Position numbers and translations under genes: made by a program
The notes under the pieces: model-generated
The model's input: only the letters and a program-made list of their open reading frames with translations
Told to the model about the DNA's origin: nothing
The model's database searches: none
Shown here: positions 12,238-24,604 of the stretch, one piece after another
Layout: every line of letters begins with the position of its first letter
How positions within the stretch are numbered: position 1 is the stretch's first letter
Assembly: GCA_948146395.1 (NCBI GenBank)
Contig: OX411555.1
Location: 40,379,065 to 40,443,064, forward strand
Source of the DNA: Fragum whitleyi
Lineage: Eukaryota; Mollusca; Bivalvia; Cardiida; Cardiidae
DNA: 64,000 nucleotides
Reading direction: 5' to 3'

Positions 12238-12481
12238 CTTGATTGATTGATTGAAAGGAGTTGAACACTGCTTTCAACATTATCTCAGTCATATCGCGGC
12301 CACTGGAGCACCTAACAATGGATTCCCGGTATTTCTCTCACCAGTACAACCACCACATTCTTTCCTAGCCTCCAGCTGCTATCTCACATAGGTCTACGAT
12401 TATCAACCCATTGGTGAGAGACAAATAGTCGGAAAGAATGAGTGCCGCCATCGGGGATCGAACCCGGGACCTCTAGATTGA
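12238..12481 (-). mobile_element. tRNA-derived SINE in monomer 4
   Basis: Same insertion at the same monomer position, shortened right target-site copy. Confidence 0.85.
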
Positions 12482-14109
12482 TTCTATTAACAACATGTCT
12501 TGGCTAGCTGTTCAGCTGCTTTAAGATATGAGGACTCGAGAGGTGGATCCTGTTTATTTGAATGGTGAAAGGTTTAGAGAACTAGAAAACCTATAAATCC
12601 ATTATTTGATGAATATTCTATCAATCCATTTTTTTCAACTTGTTCAAAACAAAAGAGCATGGGACAAATAGTTGATTGGGTTCCGGTTTATGCCACTTTC
12701 AATGATCTTTCAGATAAATAGCAGCTACTGAAGCACCTAACAATGGATTCCTGGGATGTCTCAAACTAGTACTACCATTACATCCTTTCTTAGCCTCCAG
12801 CTGCTTTCCCACATAGGTCTATAAATAATACACCCATTTGCGCAGGATTACATAAAGAAAACAAGGATTTTTATTTTTTCATAGAGGTCCCCTTTTTTTC
12901 CCAAGATTCTTATCAATCATTACCTAAAACAAAAAGATTGATAGTAAGATAGTTAATTTCAAAACCAGAAGGTCATAGACCCATGAGGTACAAAAGATAA
13001 ATACAAAAAAAAATGGTCAACAATTTACCGGTATGTGAAAAATCAGTGTAAGCTTTAGTGAACAAAAAATTCTATCAAACCATCATCTATGAATATCCTA
13101 TCAATCCATTTTCATTGCCTAGACTAAAACAAATGGACAAGGCAGACAAATGGGTTGTAACATATAAGATCAATTATTTTATTCTTATAGCGAACTTAAA
13201 AGTGTCAAATACACCAGTAAGTATATAATCAGTGTAAGATTTAGTGAACCAAAAAAACTATAAATCCATTATTTAATGAGTATGCTATCAATTCATTTTA
13301 GTCACCTTGTTCGAAACAAAAGGACCAGGCAGACAAACAGGTTGTAACTTACACGATTTAATTATCATATTCTTATAGGGAGCATAATAATATCAAATAT
13401 ACAGGTAAGTGGGATATCAAGGTAAACTTTAACGAACCAAAAATTCTTAAAATCATTTATTTCATAATTATCCTAATAATCCATTTTTGTTGCCTCGTTA
13501 AAAAAAGAAAGTCTGTAATAATTTGCCTCAAAATATTCACATTTCGTCTCATCCTTGCATAAAAGGAAACGATAATTTGATCTTGAGATTGACTGACATT
13601 TCAAGTCGTGAACAACAAAAGATGTAATTGTTTTTTCACGCATGGCAATGCTATCATGAAAATATAGTTTTGTTGGTGACTCAATGAAATATAAAATAAT
13701 CTTACACAAACAATTTTTCTCTCTCTTTTTTTTTTCTCTTTTTTTAAGTTTTTTTTATTTTATTTTTTTCTTTTTTATTTTTTTTAATTTTTTTTTCTTT
13801 TTTTTTTTTATTCTTTATATTTTTTTTTGACCTTGAATTACACTTCTTCTCCCAGTACCTGCTGCTAGGCAAAAGATAGGGATTATTACTCGTTTCGGTC
13901 TAAGATTAAATTATATTCCAATGAGTGAACAACAAAAGCTATACATCACAAGTAACAGAGATATGAAATGTCATACAATCTTACTCGAAAACAAATGAAT
14001 AATCTGTTTCTTTAATGCAAAAATAAGACAAAATGTAAATAATTTGAGACAAATCTTGGCACATATGTGCAGTCTGATCTTATCCTACAATGTGCACCTT
14101 CTACTTAAC

Positions 14110-14353
14110 CTTGATTGATTGATTGAAAGGAGTTGAACACCGCTTTCAACATTATCTCAGTCATATCGCGGCCACTGGAGCACCTAACAATGGATTCCCG
14201 GTATTTCTCTCACCAGTACAACCACCACATTCTTTCCTAGCCTCCAGCTGCTATCTCACATAGGTCTACGATTATCAACCCATTGGTGAGAGACAAATAG
14301 TCGGAAAGAATGAGTGCCGCCATCGGGGATCGAACCCGGGACCTCTAGATTGA
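14110..14353 (-). mobile_element. tRNA-derived SINE in monomer 5
   Basis: Same insertion, but both target-site copies (TTCTACTTAAC, ending 14109 and at 14354-14364) are intact, so this is closer to the original insertion. Confidence 0.88.
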
Positions 14354-15987
14354 TTCTACTTAACAACATGTCTTGGCTAGCTGTTCAGCTGCTTTAAGAT
14401 ATGAGGACTCGAGAGGTGGATCCTGTTTATTTGAATGGTGAAAGGTTTAGAGAACTAGAAAACCTATAAATCCATTATTTGATGAATATTCTATCAATCC
14501 ATTTTTTCAACTTGTTCAAAACAAAAGAACATGGGACAAATAGTTGATTGGGTTCCGGTTTTATGCCACTTTCAATGATCTTTCAGATAAATAGCAGCTA
14601 CTGAAGCACCTAACAATGGATTCCTGGGATGTCTCAAACTAGTACTACCATTACATCCTTTCTTAGCCTCCAGCTGCTTTCCCACATAGGTCTTTAAATA
14701 ATACACCCATTTGCGCAGGATTACATAAAGAAAACAAGGATTTTTATTTTTTCATAGAGGTCCCCTTTTTTTCCCAAGATTCTTATCAATCCTTACCTAA
14801 AACAAAAAGATTGATAGTAAGATAGTTAATTTCAAAACCAGAAGGTCATAGACCCATGAGGTACAAAAGATAAATACAAAAAAAAATGGTCAACAATTTA
14901 CCGGTATGTGAAAAATCAGTGTAAGCTTTAGTGAACAAAAAATTCTATCAAACCATTATCTATGAATATCCTATCAATCCATTTTCATTGCCTAGACTAA
15001 AACAAATGGACAAGGCAGACAAATGGGTTGTAACATATAAGATCAATTATTTTATTCTTATAGCGAACTTAAAAGTGTCAAATACACCAGTAAGTATATA
15101 ATCAGTGTAAGATTTAGTGAACCAAAAAAACTATAAATCCATTATTTAATGAGTATGCTATCAATCCATTTTAGTCACCTTGTTCGAAACAAAAGGGCCA
15201 GGCAGACAAACTGGTTGTAACATACACAATTTAATTATCATATTCTTATAGGGAGCATAATAATATCAAATATACAGGTAAGTGGGATATCAAGGTAAAC
15301 TTTAACGAACCAAAAATTCTTAAAATCATTTATTTCATAATTATCCTAATAATCCATTTTTGTTGTCTCATTAAAAAAAGAAAGTCTGTAATAATTTGCC
15401 TCAAAATATTCACATTTCGTCTCATCCTTGCATAAAAGGAAACGATAATTTGATCTTGAGATTGACTGACATTTCAAGTCGTGAACAACAAAAGATGTAA
15501 TTGTTTTTTCACGCATGGCAATGCTATCATGAAAATATAGTTTTGTTGGTGACACTCAATGAAATATAAAATAATCTTACACAAACAATTTTTCTCTCTC
15601 TGTTTTTTTTTCTCTTTTTTTAAGTTTTTTTTATTTTATTTTTTTATTTTTTATTTTTTTTTTTATTTTTTTTCTTTTTTTTTTTTTATTCTCAATATTT
15701 TTTTTTGACCTTGAATTACACTTCTTCTCCCAGTACCTGCTGCTAGGCAAAAGATAGGGATTATAACTCGTTTCGGTCTAAGATTAAATTATATTCCAAT
15801 GAGTGAACAACAAAAGCTATACATCACAAGTAACAGAGATATGAAATGTCATACAATCTTACTCGAAAACAAATGAATAATCTGTTTCTTTAATGCAAAA
15901 ATAAGACAAAATGTAAATAATTTGAGACAAATCTTGGCACATATGTGCAGTCTGATCTTATCCTACAATGTGCACCTTCTACTTAAC

Positions 15988-16231
15988 CTTGATTGATTGA
16001 TTGAAAGGAGTTGATCACCGCTTTCAACATTATCTCAGTCATATCGCGGCCACTGGAGCACCTAACAATGGATTCCTGGTATTTCTCTCACCAGTACAAC
16101 CACCACATTCTTTCCTAGCCTCCAGCTGCTATCTCACATAGGTCTACGATTATCAACCCATTGGTGAGAGACAAATAGTCGGAAAGAATGAGTGCCGCCA
16201 TCGGGGATCGAACCCGGGACCTCTAGATTGA
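15988..16231 (-). mobile_element. tRNA-derived SINE in monomer 6
   Basis: Same insertion with intact target-site duplication; the right copy is at 16232-16242. Confidence 0.88.
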
Positions 16232-16610
16232 TTCTACTTAACAACATGTCTTGGCTAGCTGTTCAGCTGCTTTAAGATATGAGGACTCGAGAGGTGGATC
16301 CTGTTTATTTGAATGGTGAAAGGTTTAGAGAACTAGAAAACCTATAAATCCATTTTTGATGAATATTCTATCAATCCATTTTTTCAACTTGTTCAAAACA
16401 AAAGAACATGGGACAAATAGTTGATTGGGTTCCGGTTTTATGCCACTTTCAATGATCTTTCAGATAAATAGCAGCTACTGAAGCACCTAACAATGGATTC
16501 CTGGGATGTCTCAAACTAGTACTACCATTACATCCTTTCTTAGCCTCCAGCTGCTTTCCCACATAGGTCTTTAAATAATACACCCATTTGCGCAGGATTA
16601 CATAAAGAAA

Positions 16611-16903
16611 AAAAGAGCTGTCACTGTAAGATGACAATGCCCCCGACACCGCTTTGATTTTAAATTATGGCCAATCTATGTTGAAGGTCAAGGTCATCCA
16701 GGGGTCAAGGTCACCAAAGTATGTGCCTACAGAAAGGTAATGTACCAAGGAAAGTTGTGGTAAAGTATGATGCGAATATGTTAAGTAATAAGGAAGTTAT
16801 GGCCAATGTGAAAGTTTTTGGACGGAATGACGGACGGACAGACGGACGGACGGACGGACGGACGGACAAGTCAAATTTATGATGCCTCCCTATCGGGGGC
16901 ATA
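16611..16903 (+). mobile_element. Family E HINE-like element inserted in monomer 6/7
   Basis: 293 bp present only in this monomer. 5' hairpin TGTCA ... TGACA, terminal motif ATGCCCCCGA, two TCAAGGTCA-type motifs, GACGGACGG microsatellite (16820-16868) and 3' end TATCGGGGGCATA. The other monomers read CATAAAGAAAACAAGG at this point, and removing the insert restores that sequence with no duplicated target. Confidence 0.85.
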
Positions 16904-18136
16904 ACAAGGATTTTTATTTTTCATAGAGGTCCCCTTTTTTTCCCCAAGATTCTTATCAATCCTTACCTAAAACAAAAAGATTGATAGTTAGAAAGTTAAT
17001 TTCAAAACCAGAAGGTCATAGACCCATGAGGTACAAAAGATAAAAAAAAAAAATGGTCAACAATTTATCGGTATGTGAAAAATCAGTGTAAGCTTTAGTG
17101 AACAAAAAATTCTATCAAACCATTATCTATGAATATCCTATCAATCCATTTTCATTGCCTAGACTAAAACAAATGGACAAGGCAGACAAATGGGTTGTAA
17201 CATATAAGATCAATTATTTTATTCTTATAGCGAACTTAAAAGTGTCAAATACACCAGTAAGTATATAATCAGTGTAAGATTTAGTGAACCAAAAAAACTA
17301 TAAATCCATTATTTAATGAGTATGCTATCAATCCATTTTAGTTGCCTTGTTCGAAACAAAAGGACCACGCAGACAAACAGGTTGTAACATACACGATTAA
17401 TTATCATATTCTTATAGGGAGCATAATAATATCAAATATACAGGTAAGTGGGATATCAAGGTAAACTTTAACGAACCAAAAATTCTTAAAATCATTTATT
17501 TCATAATTATCCTAATAATCCATTTTTGTTGCCTCGTTAAAAAAAGAAAGTCTGTAATAATTTGCCTCAAAATATTCACATTTCGTCTCATCCTTGCATA
17601 AAAGGAAACGATAATTTGATCTTGAGATTGACTGACATTTCAAGTCGTGAACAACAAAAGATGTAATTGTTTTTTCACGCATGGCAATGCTATCATGAAA
17701 ATATAGTTTTGTTGGTGACTCAATGAAATATAAAATAATCTTACACAAACAATTATTCTCTCTCTCTTTTTTTTTCTCTTTTTTTAAGTTTTTTTTTATT
17801 TTTTTTTCTTTTTTCTTTTTTTCTTTTTTTTTTCTTTTTTTTTTTTTATTCTCAATATTTTTTTTTGACCTTGAATTACACTTCTTCTCCCAGTACCTGC
17901 TGCTAGGCAAAAGATAGGGATTATTGCTTGTTTCGGTCTAAGATTAAATTATATTCCAATGAGTGAACAACAAAAGCTATACATCACAAGTAACAGAGAT
18001 ATGAAATGTCATACAATCTTACTCGAAAACAAATGAATAATCTGTTTCTTTAATGCAAAAATAAGACAAAATGTAAATAATTTGAGACAAATCTTGACAC
18101 ATATGTGCAGTCTGATCTTATCCTACAATGTGCACC

Positions 18137-18147
18137 TTCTACTTAAC
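18137..18147 (+). other. Empty SINE target site in monomer 7
   Basis: TTCTACTTAAC occurs once here and runs straight into AACATGCCTTGGCTAGCTG. In the other monomers this point is split by the SINE. It is the pre-insertion state of the same locus. Confidence 0.9.
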
Positions 18148-18178
18148 AACATGCCTTGGCTAGCTGTTCAGCTGCTTT

Positions 18179-19429
18179 TGTTTTAGTCTAGTCAATTAAA
18201 ATTTCTTATAGTAGTTTTAAGCTGGGTCATCTAATGAAAATTAATTTGGTTTGGTTAGGGATAAGACTTCTTAAGACATAATTTGCTATATTTGGGGTCA
18301 ATAAAAAAAATACTAAGATTTGAGGGAGGTTGCCCAAGAATTTCTGAAAAGCTAAGGTTGAAATGGATGAAAAATATGCCCTGTCCTGTCTGTATGTGGG
18401 TCATTAAAAAATTTCAGTAACTATTATCAAAGGGTTGAAATCCAATTTTTGTTAATGATGTTTAAAGAATTGTTGAAGACTTACCATGCACAACAGATAA
18501 TATTGATGGCTCCCTGCAAAACAGTTGTAACTGCCTATAAACACATAGGCAATTAAAACTGTTTCATGCTGAGCTATTGAAATGTGATAACAAAAGATCA
18601 TTTTGATCTTGTTGTGATTAAGTGAGGTAATCAGGAAGATATCAAGACATTATCAAAAACACACCCCTCTTCGATATTAATTCCAGTCAGAAATTCTTGC
18701 AAATTGATGTCATTCCTGTCTCAAGCAAGCACCCAAGGGACAATGAAATAGTGCTTGCTTAAGACAGGTGCTTGCTTAATCCTCATTAATTCCTGTATAA
18801 TCACTCTAATTGGGAACTCAGTTGTTGCTTGCTCAAAACAGGTGGGCAGTAAGGCAGGTTTGACTGTTCATATAAGAAATTTTTCAAAACCTAAACTTGT
18901 CTAAAAAATTGGCTTAGAGGGTTACAAAACACAAAATTTCAAAAACATTGATTTAAAAGTTATTTGTTTGTATTGGATTTTTGACATTATTGCAGTTATA
19001 TTTCAGCAGCTGGTGTACCTTTCCATTGTGTCCTTTTGTTTCTCCCACCAGAACGACCACAACATTTCATCTGAGTCTACAGCTGCTCCGTTGAATAATT
19101 GAGAATTGCCTCAAATTTATGATTCTCAAATTTGGTTCTTCAGAAATGGATCTCTACCTTTTTCTATTTCAACAAACTAAAGCATGTTAAAACAGAAAGA
19201 ATACACTTAACAACATTACCATCTGCTAAAAAGCACAAACAATTGAACTACAACAAAATGAACTAACAAGAAGAACATGGAAGATAAATCTTAGTATATT
19301 AACCTGATTTTATTACATTTGAACCCGTTTGAAATCTTTGCCATGAATTTTACAATCTTTCCAACAAATCTTAAACATTGGTTTATTATGAAACCTAAGG
19401 CCGCATACAGAGCTGACAAAAAATCATGT
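18179..19429. other. Intergenic stretch with relic repeats
   Basis: No gene seen. It holds a foldback MITE copy (18503-18580) and a degenerate SINE-like fragment (about 18980-19088, TTATTGCAGTTATATTTCAG then a CCACCAGAACGACCACAACA block). A motif resembling TGCTTGCTTAAGACAGGTG recurs around 18700-18850. Confidence 0.6.
18503..18580. mobile_element. 78-bp foldback MITE, copy 2 (diverged)
   Basis: TTGATGGCTC...CAGTTGTAACTGCCTATA at the left pairs imperfectly with ATAGGCAATTAAAACTG...GAGCTATTGA at the right. Confidence 0.6.
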
Positions 19430-20413
19430 CATACGAGTGCCACCTATTTTAACTGAATGGCTTGAGTCGCTCCACAGGCTTGAAATTCTTGAAAAAGCAA
19501 ATCTAAGATTTGGCTAGATTTTAAGATATTTTGGGTTCTACTGATGTTGAAATGATTTTCAAAAATGCCACTATATAACATTTAGAAAAATGACCAGTCT
19601 GCCCATAAAATACATATTTTTCATCCGATAACAATAATTTTTGGAATACTGATAAAGCTTCACTCAAGGATCATTCCAGTGAAATTTGGTTGATATCCAT
19701 CAATTACATTCTGAGAAAATGATTTTCAAAGTTTCCACTATATAACATGAAGAGAAATGACCTCCGCTCATAAAATGCATATTGATCATCCGATCACAAT
19801 AATTTTTGGTAAACTGATAAAGGGTCACCCAAGGATTATTAATGTAAAATTTAATTGGTATCCATCAATTAGAATCTGAGAAAAATCACTTTTTACCATA
19901 CTTGGAAATTAGCAACATCCATTAAATCCATGTTTTTCATTGGATCAAAATTTCTTAGTTTATACTAATTTGTTTTAGTTCGATTGCGACGAAAGCTTAA
20001 GCTTATTGAATCGCTCTCGAACACTCAATCCTGGTGTTTTCACGTCCCCGAGAGAGAGGCAGTGGTTTAAACCCACTGCTACCCAATTTTACAGCTGGGT
20101 GAACTGGGGCTGGCTATTAAGTGTTTTGCCCATAAACACACCCCGGCGACAGTGGGGCTCGAACCACGGACCTCCAGGTCACGGGTCGAGTGCATTTACC
20201 ACTAGGCCACCGAGGCAGTGGAAATTTCTTGAACAACTTTGAAAGAGGGTCACTCAAGGATCATTCCTGTGAAGTTTGGTTGAAATTCATCCGGTAGTTT
20301 CTGAGGAGAAGACTTTTAAAGAAAAAGTTTACGACCGCACGGACGGACGGACGGACGCACGACGGACACAACGCCATAACAATAGCCCCAGTGGCTTTCA
20401 GCTAGAGGAGCTA
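19430..20413 (+). mobile_element. Family D-like HINE element, interrupted by a SINE
   Basis: A degenerate 5' motif TCGCTCCACAGGCTTGAAA near 19468 resembles the family D start at 55879. Two or three diverged core monomers (GGATCATTCCAGTGAAATTTGG type) lead to a GGACGGACGGACGCACG run at about 20340-20362 and a 3' end AGGAGCTAATAAAA. A tRNA-SINE lies inside at 19957-20221. The left boundary is approximate. Confidence 0.65.
19957..20221 (-). mobile_element. Second type of tRNA-derived SINE
   Basis: Minus-strand head with A box TGGCCTAGTGGTAAATGC and B box GGTTCGAGCC, followed by an unrelated body and an A-rich 3' end. It is flanked by AAATTTCTT at 19948-19956 and 20222-20230. Family D monomers elsewhere (for example 56754) show the uninterrupted AAATTTCTTGAACAACTTT, confirming the 9-bp duplication. 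Body and head both differ from the common SINE of this window. Confidence 0.85.
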
Positions 20414-20587
20414 ATAAAACCATAGAAACTAGACCTTACTGCTTTAAGGCCATACTTGAAGTAAATTGGCCAATCAGAATTTCAAAAGTATATATTGTGT
20501 CATTTCAAAATCCAAGTTCCAAACAACTTGCTACAGTCGCAAAAATGCTAAAGATCAGCAAAAAGTAATAAAAGAAGAGCTAAAATA

Positions 20588-21419
20588 ACAAAAGGACCAA
20601 GATGGTCCTAGATTGCTCTCCTGAGTCTCTTTGACCCCTGGGACATCACACCATTTCAAAGGCAGATGTCATCAAGGATATAATTTCTACACAAAAATCA
20701 TTTGTTTGGGCCAAAATTGTGGCTTTAAGAGTTCAAACAAATAAATTATCATTAAGACCCCTTCTCCCGTGATATGGCATGGATCATTCCCAATTTCAAT
20801 GGGGTTCATCCTTGTGACCTGGCCAACATTCTGACCAAGTTTCATGAAGATTGGGCTATATTTGTGGCCTCTAGAGTGTAATCAAGAAAATTGTCTTAAA
20901 GGCCCCTTTGCCCGTGATATGGCATGAATCCTTCCCATTTTCAATAGGGTTCATCCTTGTGACTTGGCAAACATTCTGACCAAGTTTCATGAAAACTGAA
21001 CCACAATTGTTGACTCTAGAGTATAAACAAGATAATTGTCATTAAGGCCCCTTTTCCTGTGATATTGCATGGATCCTTTCAATTTTAAAAAGGATTCATC
21101 TTTGAGACTTGGCCAACATTCTGAGCAAGTTTCATGAAAATTGGGCCATATTTGTGGCCTCTAGAGTGTAAACAAGAAAATTGTCTTTAAGGCTCCATTT
21201 CCCGTGATATGGCATGGATCCTTTCCATTTTCAATAGGGTTCATCCTTGTGACCTGCCCAACATTCTGACCAAGTTTTATGAAGATTGGATCATATTTGT
21301 GGCCTCTAGAGTGTAAACACTTAAATTGTTGACGGAGGACGACGCACGATGGACGACGCACAACGGACATTCAATGATCACTAAAGATTACCTTGAGCAT
21401 GATGTGCTCAGGTGAGCTA
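20588..21419 (+). mobile_element. Family B HINE-like element 1
   Basis: 5' hairpin GGACC-AAGAT-GGTCC, terminal motif GCTCTCCTGAG, about five monomers of about 145 bp (CCCGTGATATGGCATGGATC ... CCAAGTTTCATGAAGATTGG ... GGCCTCTAGAGTGTAAAC), then GACGACGCAC-rich sequence and the 3' motif CTCAGGTGAGC followed by TAAAAA. No autonomous coding region. Confidence 0.85.
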
Positions 21420-21910
21420 AAAAGAGATGAAAATAAAATCATAAGTATTTTTAACATAATTATATACATTCACAATAATATCACAGTGGGTTAAACTTTT
21501 TTATTGTTTGTAGGTTCGGGTAAAAAATACAGAAAAATCTTAAAGAAGTGTAGTCTGAGTCAGAATATCGAATAATTCCTATGAATTATGAGGGCAATCT
21601 GCCGGGACTGAGATCCTTGTTTGATTTTTCCCTAGTGTTTAAGATTACCCCTGTTCGAGAGACCGAAGTTTGACTGTATATCTAAGATTCAATAACGTAA
21701 GTTATTCATTCCTATGAACATTCAATAATGTAAGTTATTCATTCCTATGAAAGCACCTGCAAAGCTGAGCAGGAATAATCAGAATTTCAAAGGTATGTAT
21801 TGTGTCATTTCAAAATTATGATAAGCATTTTGTAAACACAATTTTTTCCAAACAACTTGCTACAGTCGCAAAAATGCTAAAGATCTGCAAAAAGCAATAA
21901 AAGAAGAGAT

Positions 21911-22746
21911 ACAAGTGGACCAAGATGGTCCTAGATCGCTCACCTGAGTCTCTTTGACCCTGGTATATCACATCAATTAAATAGGTAGATGTCATAAAGG
22001 AGATAATTTCAACACAAAACCCAGTTTCATGAAGTTTGGGCCAAAATCGTGGCCTCTAGAGTTTTAATGAAAAATATATCATTAAGGCCCCTTTTCCCGT
22101 GATATGGCATGGATCTTTCCCTTTTTTCGAAAGGGTTCACCCTTGTGACCTGACAAACATTCTGACCAAGTTTCATGAAGATTGGGCTATATATGTTACC
22201 TCTAGAGTATCAACAAGAAAATTGTTATTAAGGCCCCTTTTCCTGTGATATGGTACAGATCCTTTCCATTTTCAAAAGGGTTCATCTTTATGACCTGACC
22301 AACATACTGGCCAAGTTTCATGAAAATTTGGCAATATTTGAGGCCACTAGAGCGTAAACAAGAAAATTGTCATTAAGGCCCCTTTTCCTGTGATATTGCA
22401 TGGATCCTTCTCATTTTCAAAAGGGTTTATCCTTGTGACTTGGCCAACATTCTGACCAAGTTTCATTAAGATTGGGCCATGTTTGTGGCCTCTATGAAAA
22501 TTGTCAATAATGCTCCTTTTCCTGTGATATGGCATGGATCCTTTCAATTTTCAATAGGGTTCATCCTTGTGACCTGACCAACATTCTGACCAAGTTTCAT
22601 GAAGATTGGATCATATTTGTGGCCTCTAGAGTGTAAACACTTAAATTGTTGACAGAGGACGATGCACAACACATGATGGCTGATAGACGATGGACATTCA
22701 ATGATCACAAAAGCTCACCTTGAGCATGATGTGCTCAGGTGAGCTA
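21911..22746 (+). mobile_element. Family B HINE-like element 2
   Basis: Same layout, with exact terminal pair GCTCACCTGAG / CTCAGGTGAGC. One internal monomer has lost the GTGTAAACAAG segment (near 22490). Confidence 0.85.
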
Positions 22747-23237
22747 GAAAAGAGATGAAAATAAAATCATAAGTATTTTCAACATAATTATACATTCACA
22801 ATAATATCACAGTGGGTTAAACTTTTTTCATTGTTTGTAGGTTCGGGTAAAAAATACAGAAAAATCTTAAAGAAGTGTAGTCTGAGTCAGAATATCGAAT
22901 AATTCCTATGAATTATGAGGGAAATCTGCCGGGACTGAGATCCTTGTTTGATTTTTCCCTAGTGTTCAAGATTACCCCTGTTCGAGAGACAAAAGATTGA
23001 CTGTATATCTAATATTCAATAACGTAAGTTATTCATTCCTATGAACATTCAATAATGTAAGTTATTCATTCCTATGAAAGCACCTGCAAAGCTGAGCAGG
23101 AATAATCAGAATTTCAAAGGTATGTATTGTGTCATTTCAAAATTATGATAAGCATTTTGTAAACACAATTTTTTCCAAACAACTTGCTACAGTCGCAAAA
23201 ATGCTAAAGATCTGCAAAAAGCAATAAAAGAAGAGAA

Positions 23238-24083
23238 ACAAGAGGACCAAGATGGTCCTAGATCGCTCACCTGAGTCTCTTTGATCCTGGTACATCACAT
23301 CAATTAAATAGGTAGATGTCATAAAGGAGATAATTTCAACACAAAACCAAGTTTCATGAAGTTTGGGCCAAAATCATGGCCTCTAGAGTTTTAATGAAAA
23401 ATATATCATTAAGGCCCCTTTTCCCGTGATATGGCATGGATCTTTCCCTTTTTTCGAAAGGGTTCACCCTTGTGACCTGACAAACATTCTGACCAAGTTT
23501 CATGAAGATTGGGCCATATATGTTACCTCTAGAGTATCAACAATAAATTGTTATTAAGGCCCCTTTTCCTGTGATATGGTACGGATCCATTCCATTTTCA
23601 AAAGGGTTCATCTTTATGACCTGACCAACATTCTGGCCAAGTTTCATGAAAATTTGGCAATATTTGAGGCCACTAGAACGTAAACAAGAAAATTGTCATT
23701 AAGGCCCCTTTTCCTGTGATATTGCATGGATCCTTCCCATTTTCAAAAGGCTTTATCCTTGTGACTTGGCCAACATTCTGACCAAGTTTCATTAAGATTG
23801 GGCCATGTTTGTGGCCTCTAGAGCCTTAACATGAAAATTGTCAATAATGCTCCTTTTCCTGTGATATGGCATGGATCCTTTCCATTTTCAATAGGGTTCC
23901 TCCTTGTGACCTGACCAACATTCTGACCAAGTTTCATGAAGATTGGATCATATTTGTGGCCTCTAGAGTGTAAACACTTAAATTGTTGACAGAGGACGAC
24001 GCACAACACATGACGGCTGACAGACGACGGACATTCAATGATCACAAAAGCTCACCTTGAGCATGATGTGCTCAGGTGAGCTA
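23238..24083 (+). mobile_element. Family B HINE-like element 3
   Basis: Same layout, preceded by ACAAGAG. Its last monomers are almost identical to those of elements 4 and 5. Confidence 0.85.
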
Positions 24084-24604
24084 AAAAGAGATGAAAATAA
24101 AATCATAAGTATTTTCAACATAATTATATACATTCACAATAATATCACAGTGGGATAAACTTTTTCATTGTTTGTAGGTTCGGGTTAAACTTTTTTATTG
24201 TTTGTAGGTTCGGGTAAAAAATACAGAAAAATCTTAAAGAAGTGTAGTCTGAGTCAGAATATCGAATAATTCCTATGAATTATGAGGGAAATCTGCCGGG
24301 ACTGAGATCCTTGTTTGATTTTTCCCTAGTGTTCAAGATTACCCCTGTTCGAGAGAACGAAGTTTGACTGTATAACTAAAATTCAATAACGTAAGTTATT
24401 CATTCCTATGAACATTCAATAATGCAAATTATTCATTACTATGAAAGCACCTGCAAAGCTGAGCAGGAATAATCAGAATTTCAAAGGTATGTATTGTGTC
24501 ATTTCAAAATTATGATAAGCATTTTGTAAACACAATTTTTTCCAAACAACTTGCTACAGTCGCAAAAATGCTAAAGATCTGCAAAAAGCAATAAAAGAAG
24601 AGAT

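Larger units (their letters stand above)
4300..18178. repeat. Higher-order tandem array of 1.87-kb monomers
   Basis: The same point (end of the TTCTACTTAAC target site) recurs at 5443, 8485, 10360, 12237, 14109, 15987 and 18147. Spacings are 3,042, 1,875, 1,877, 1,872, 1,878 and 2,160; the last includes a 293-bp insertion. Each monomer contains sub-repeats of about 190 bp built on CTATAAATCCATTATTT and CTATCAATCCATTTT, a pyrimidine tract, a SINE, a second truncated SINE and GGACTCGAGAGGTGGATCC. Shared small changes group monomers 1-4 against 5-6. Monomer 7 lacks the SINE and ends the array. No gene is evident. Confidence 0.9.

Noticed and set aside
17512..17910. 132-codon lysine-rich minus-strand frame
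   Set aside because: The lysine stretch is the translation of the polypurine strand of the pyrimidine tract; its length depends on run length.
20006..20242. 78-codon plus-strand frame
   Set aside because: It is the antisense translation of the tRNA-derived SINE at 19957-20221.
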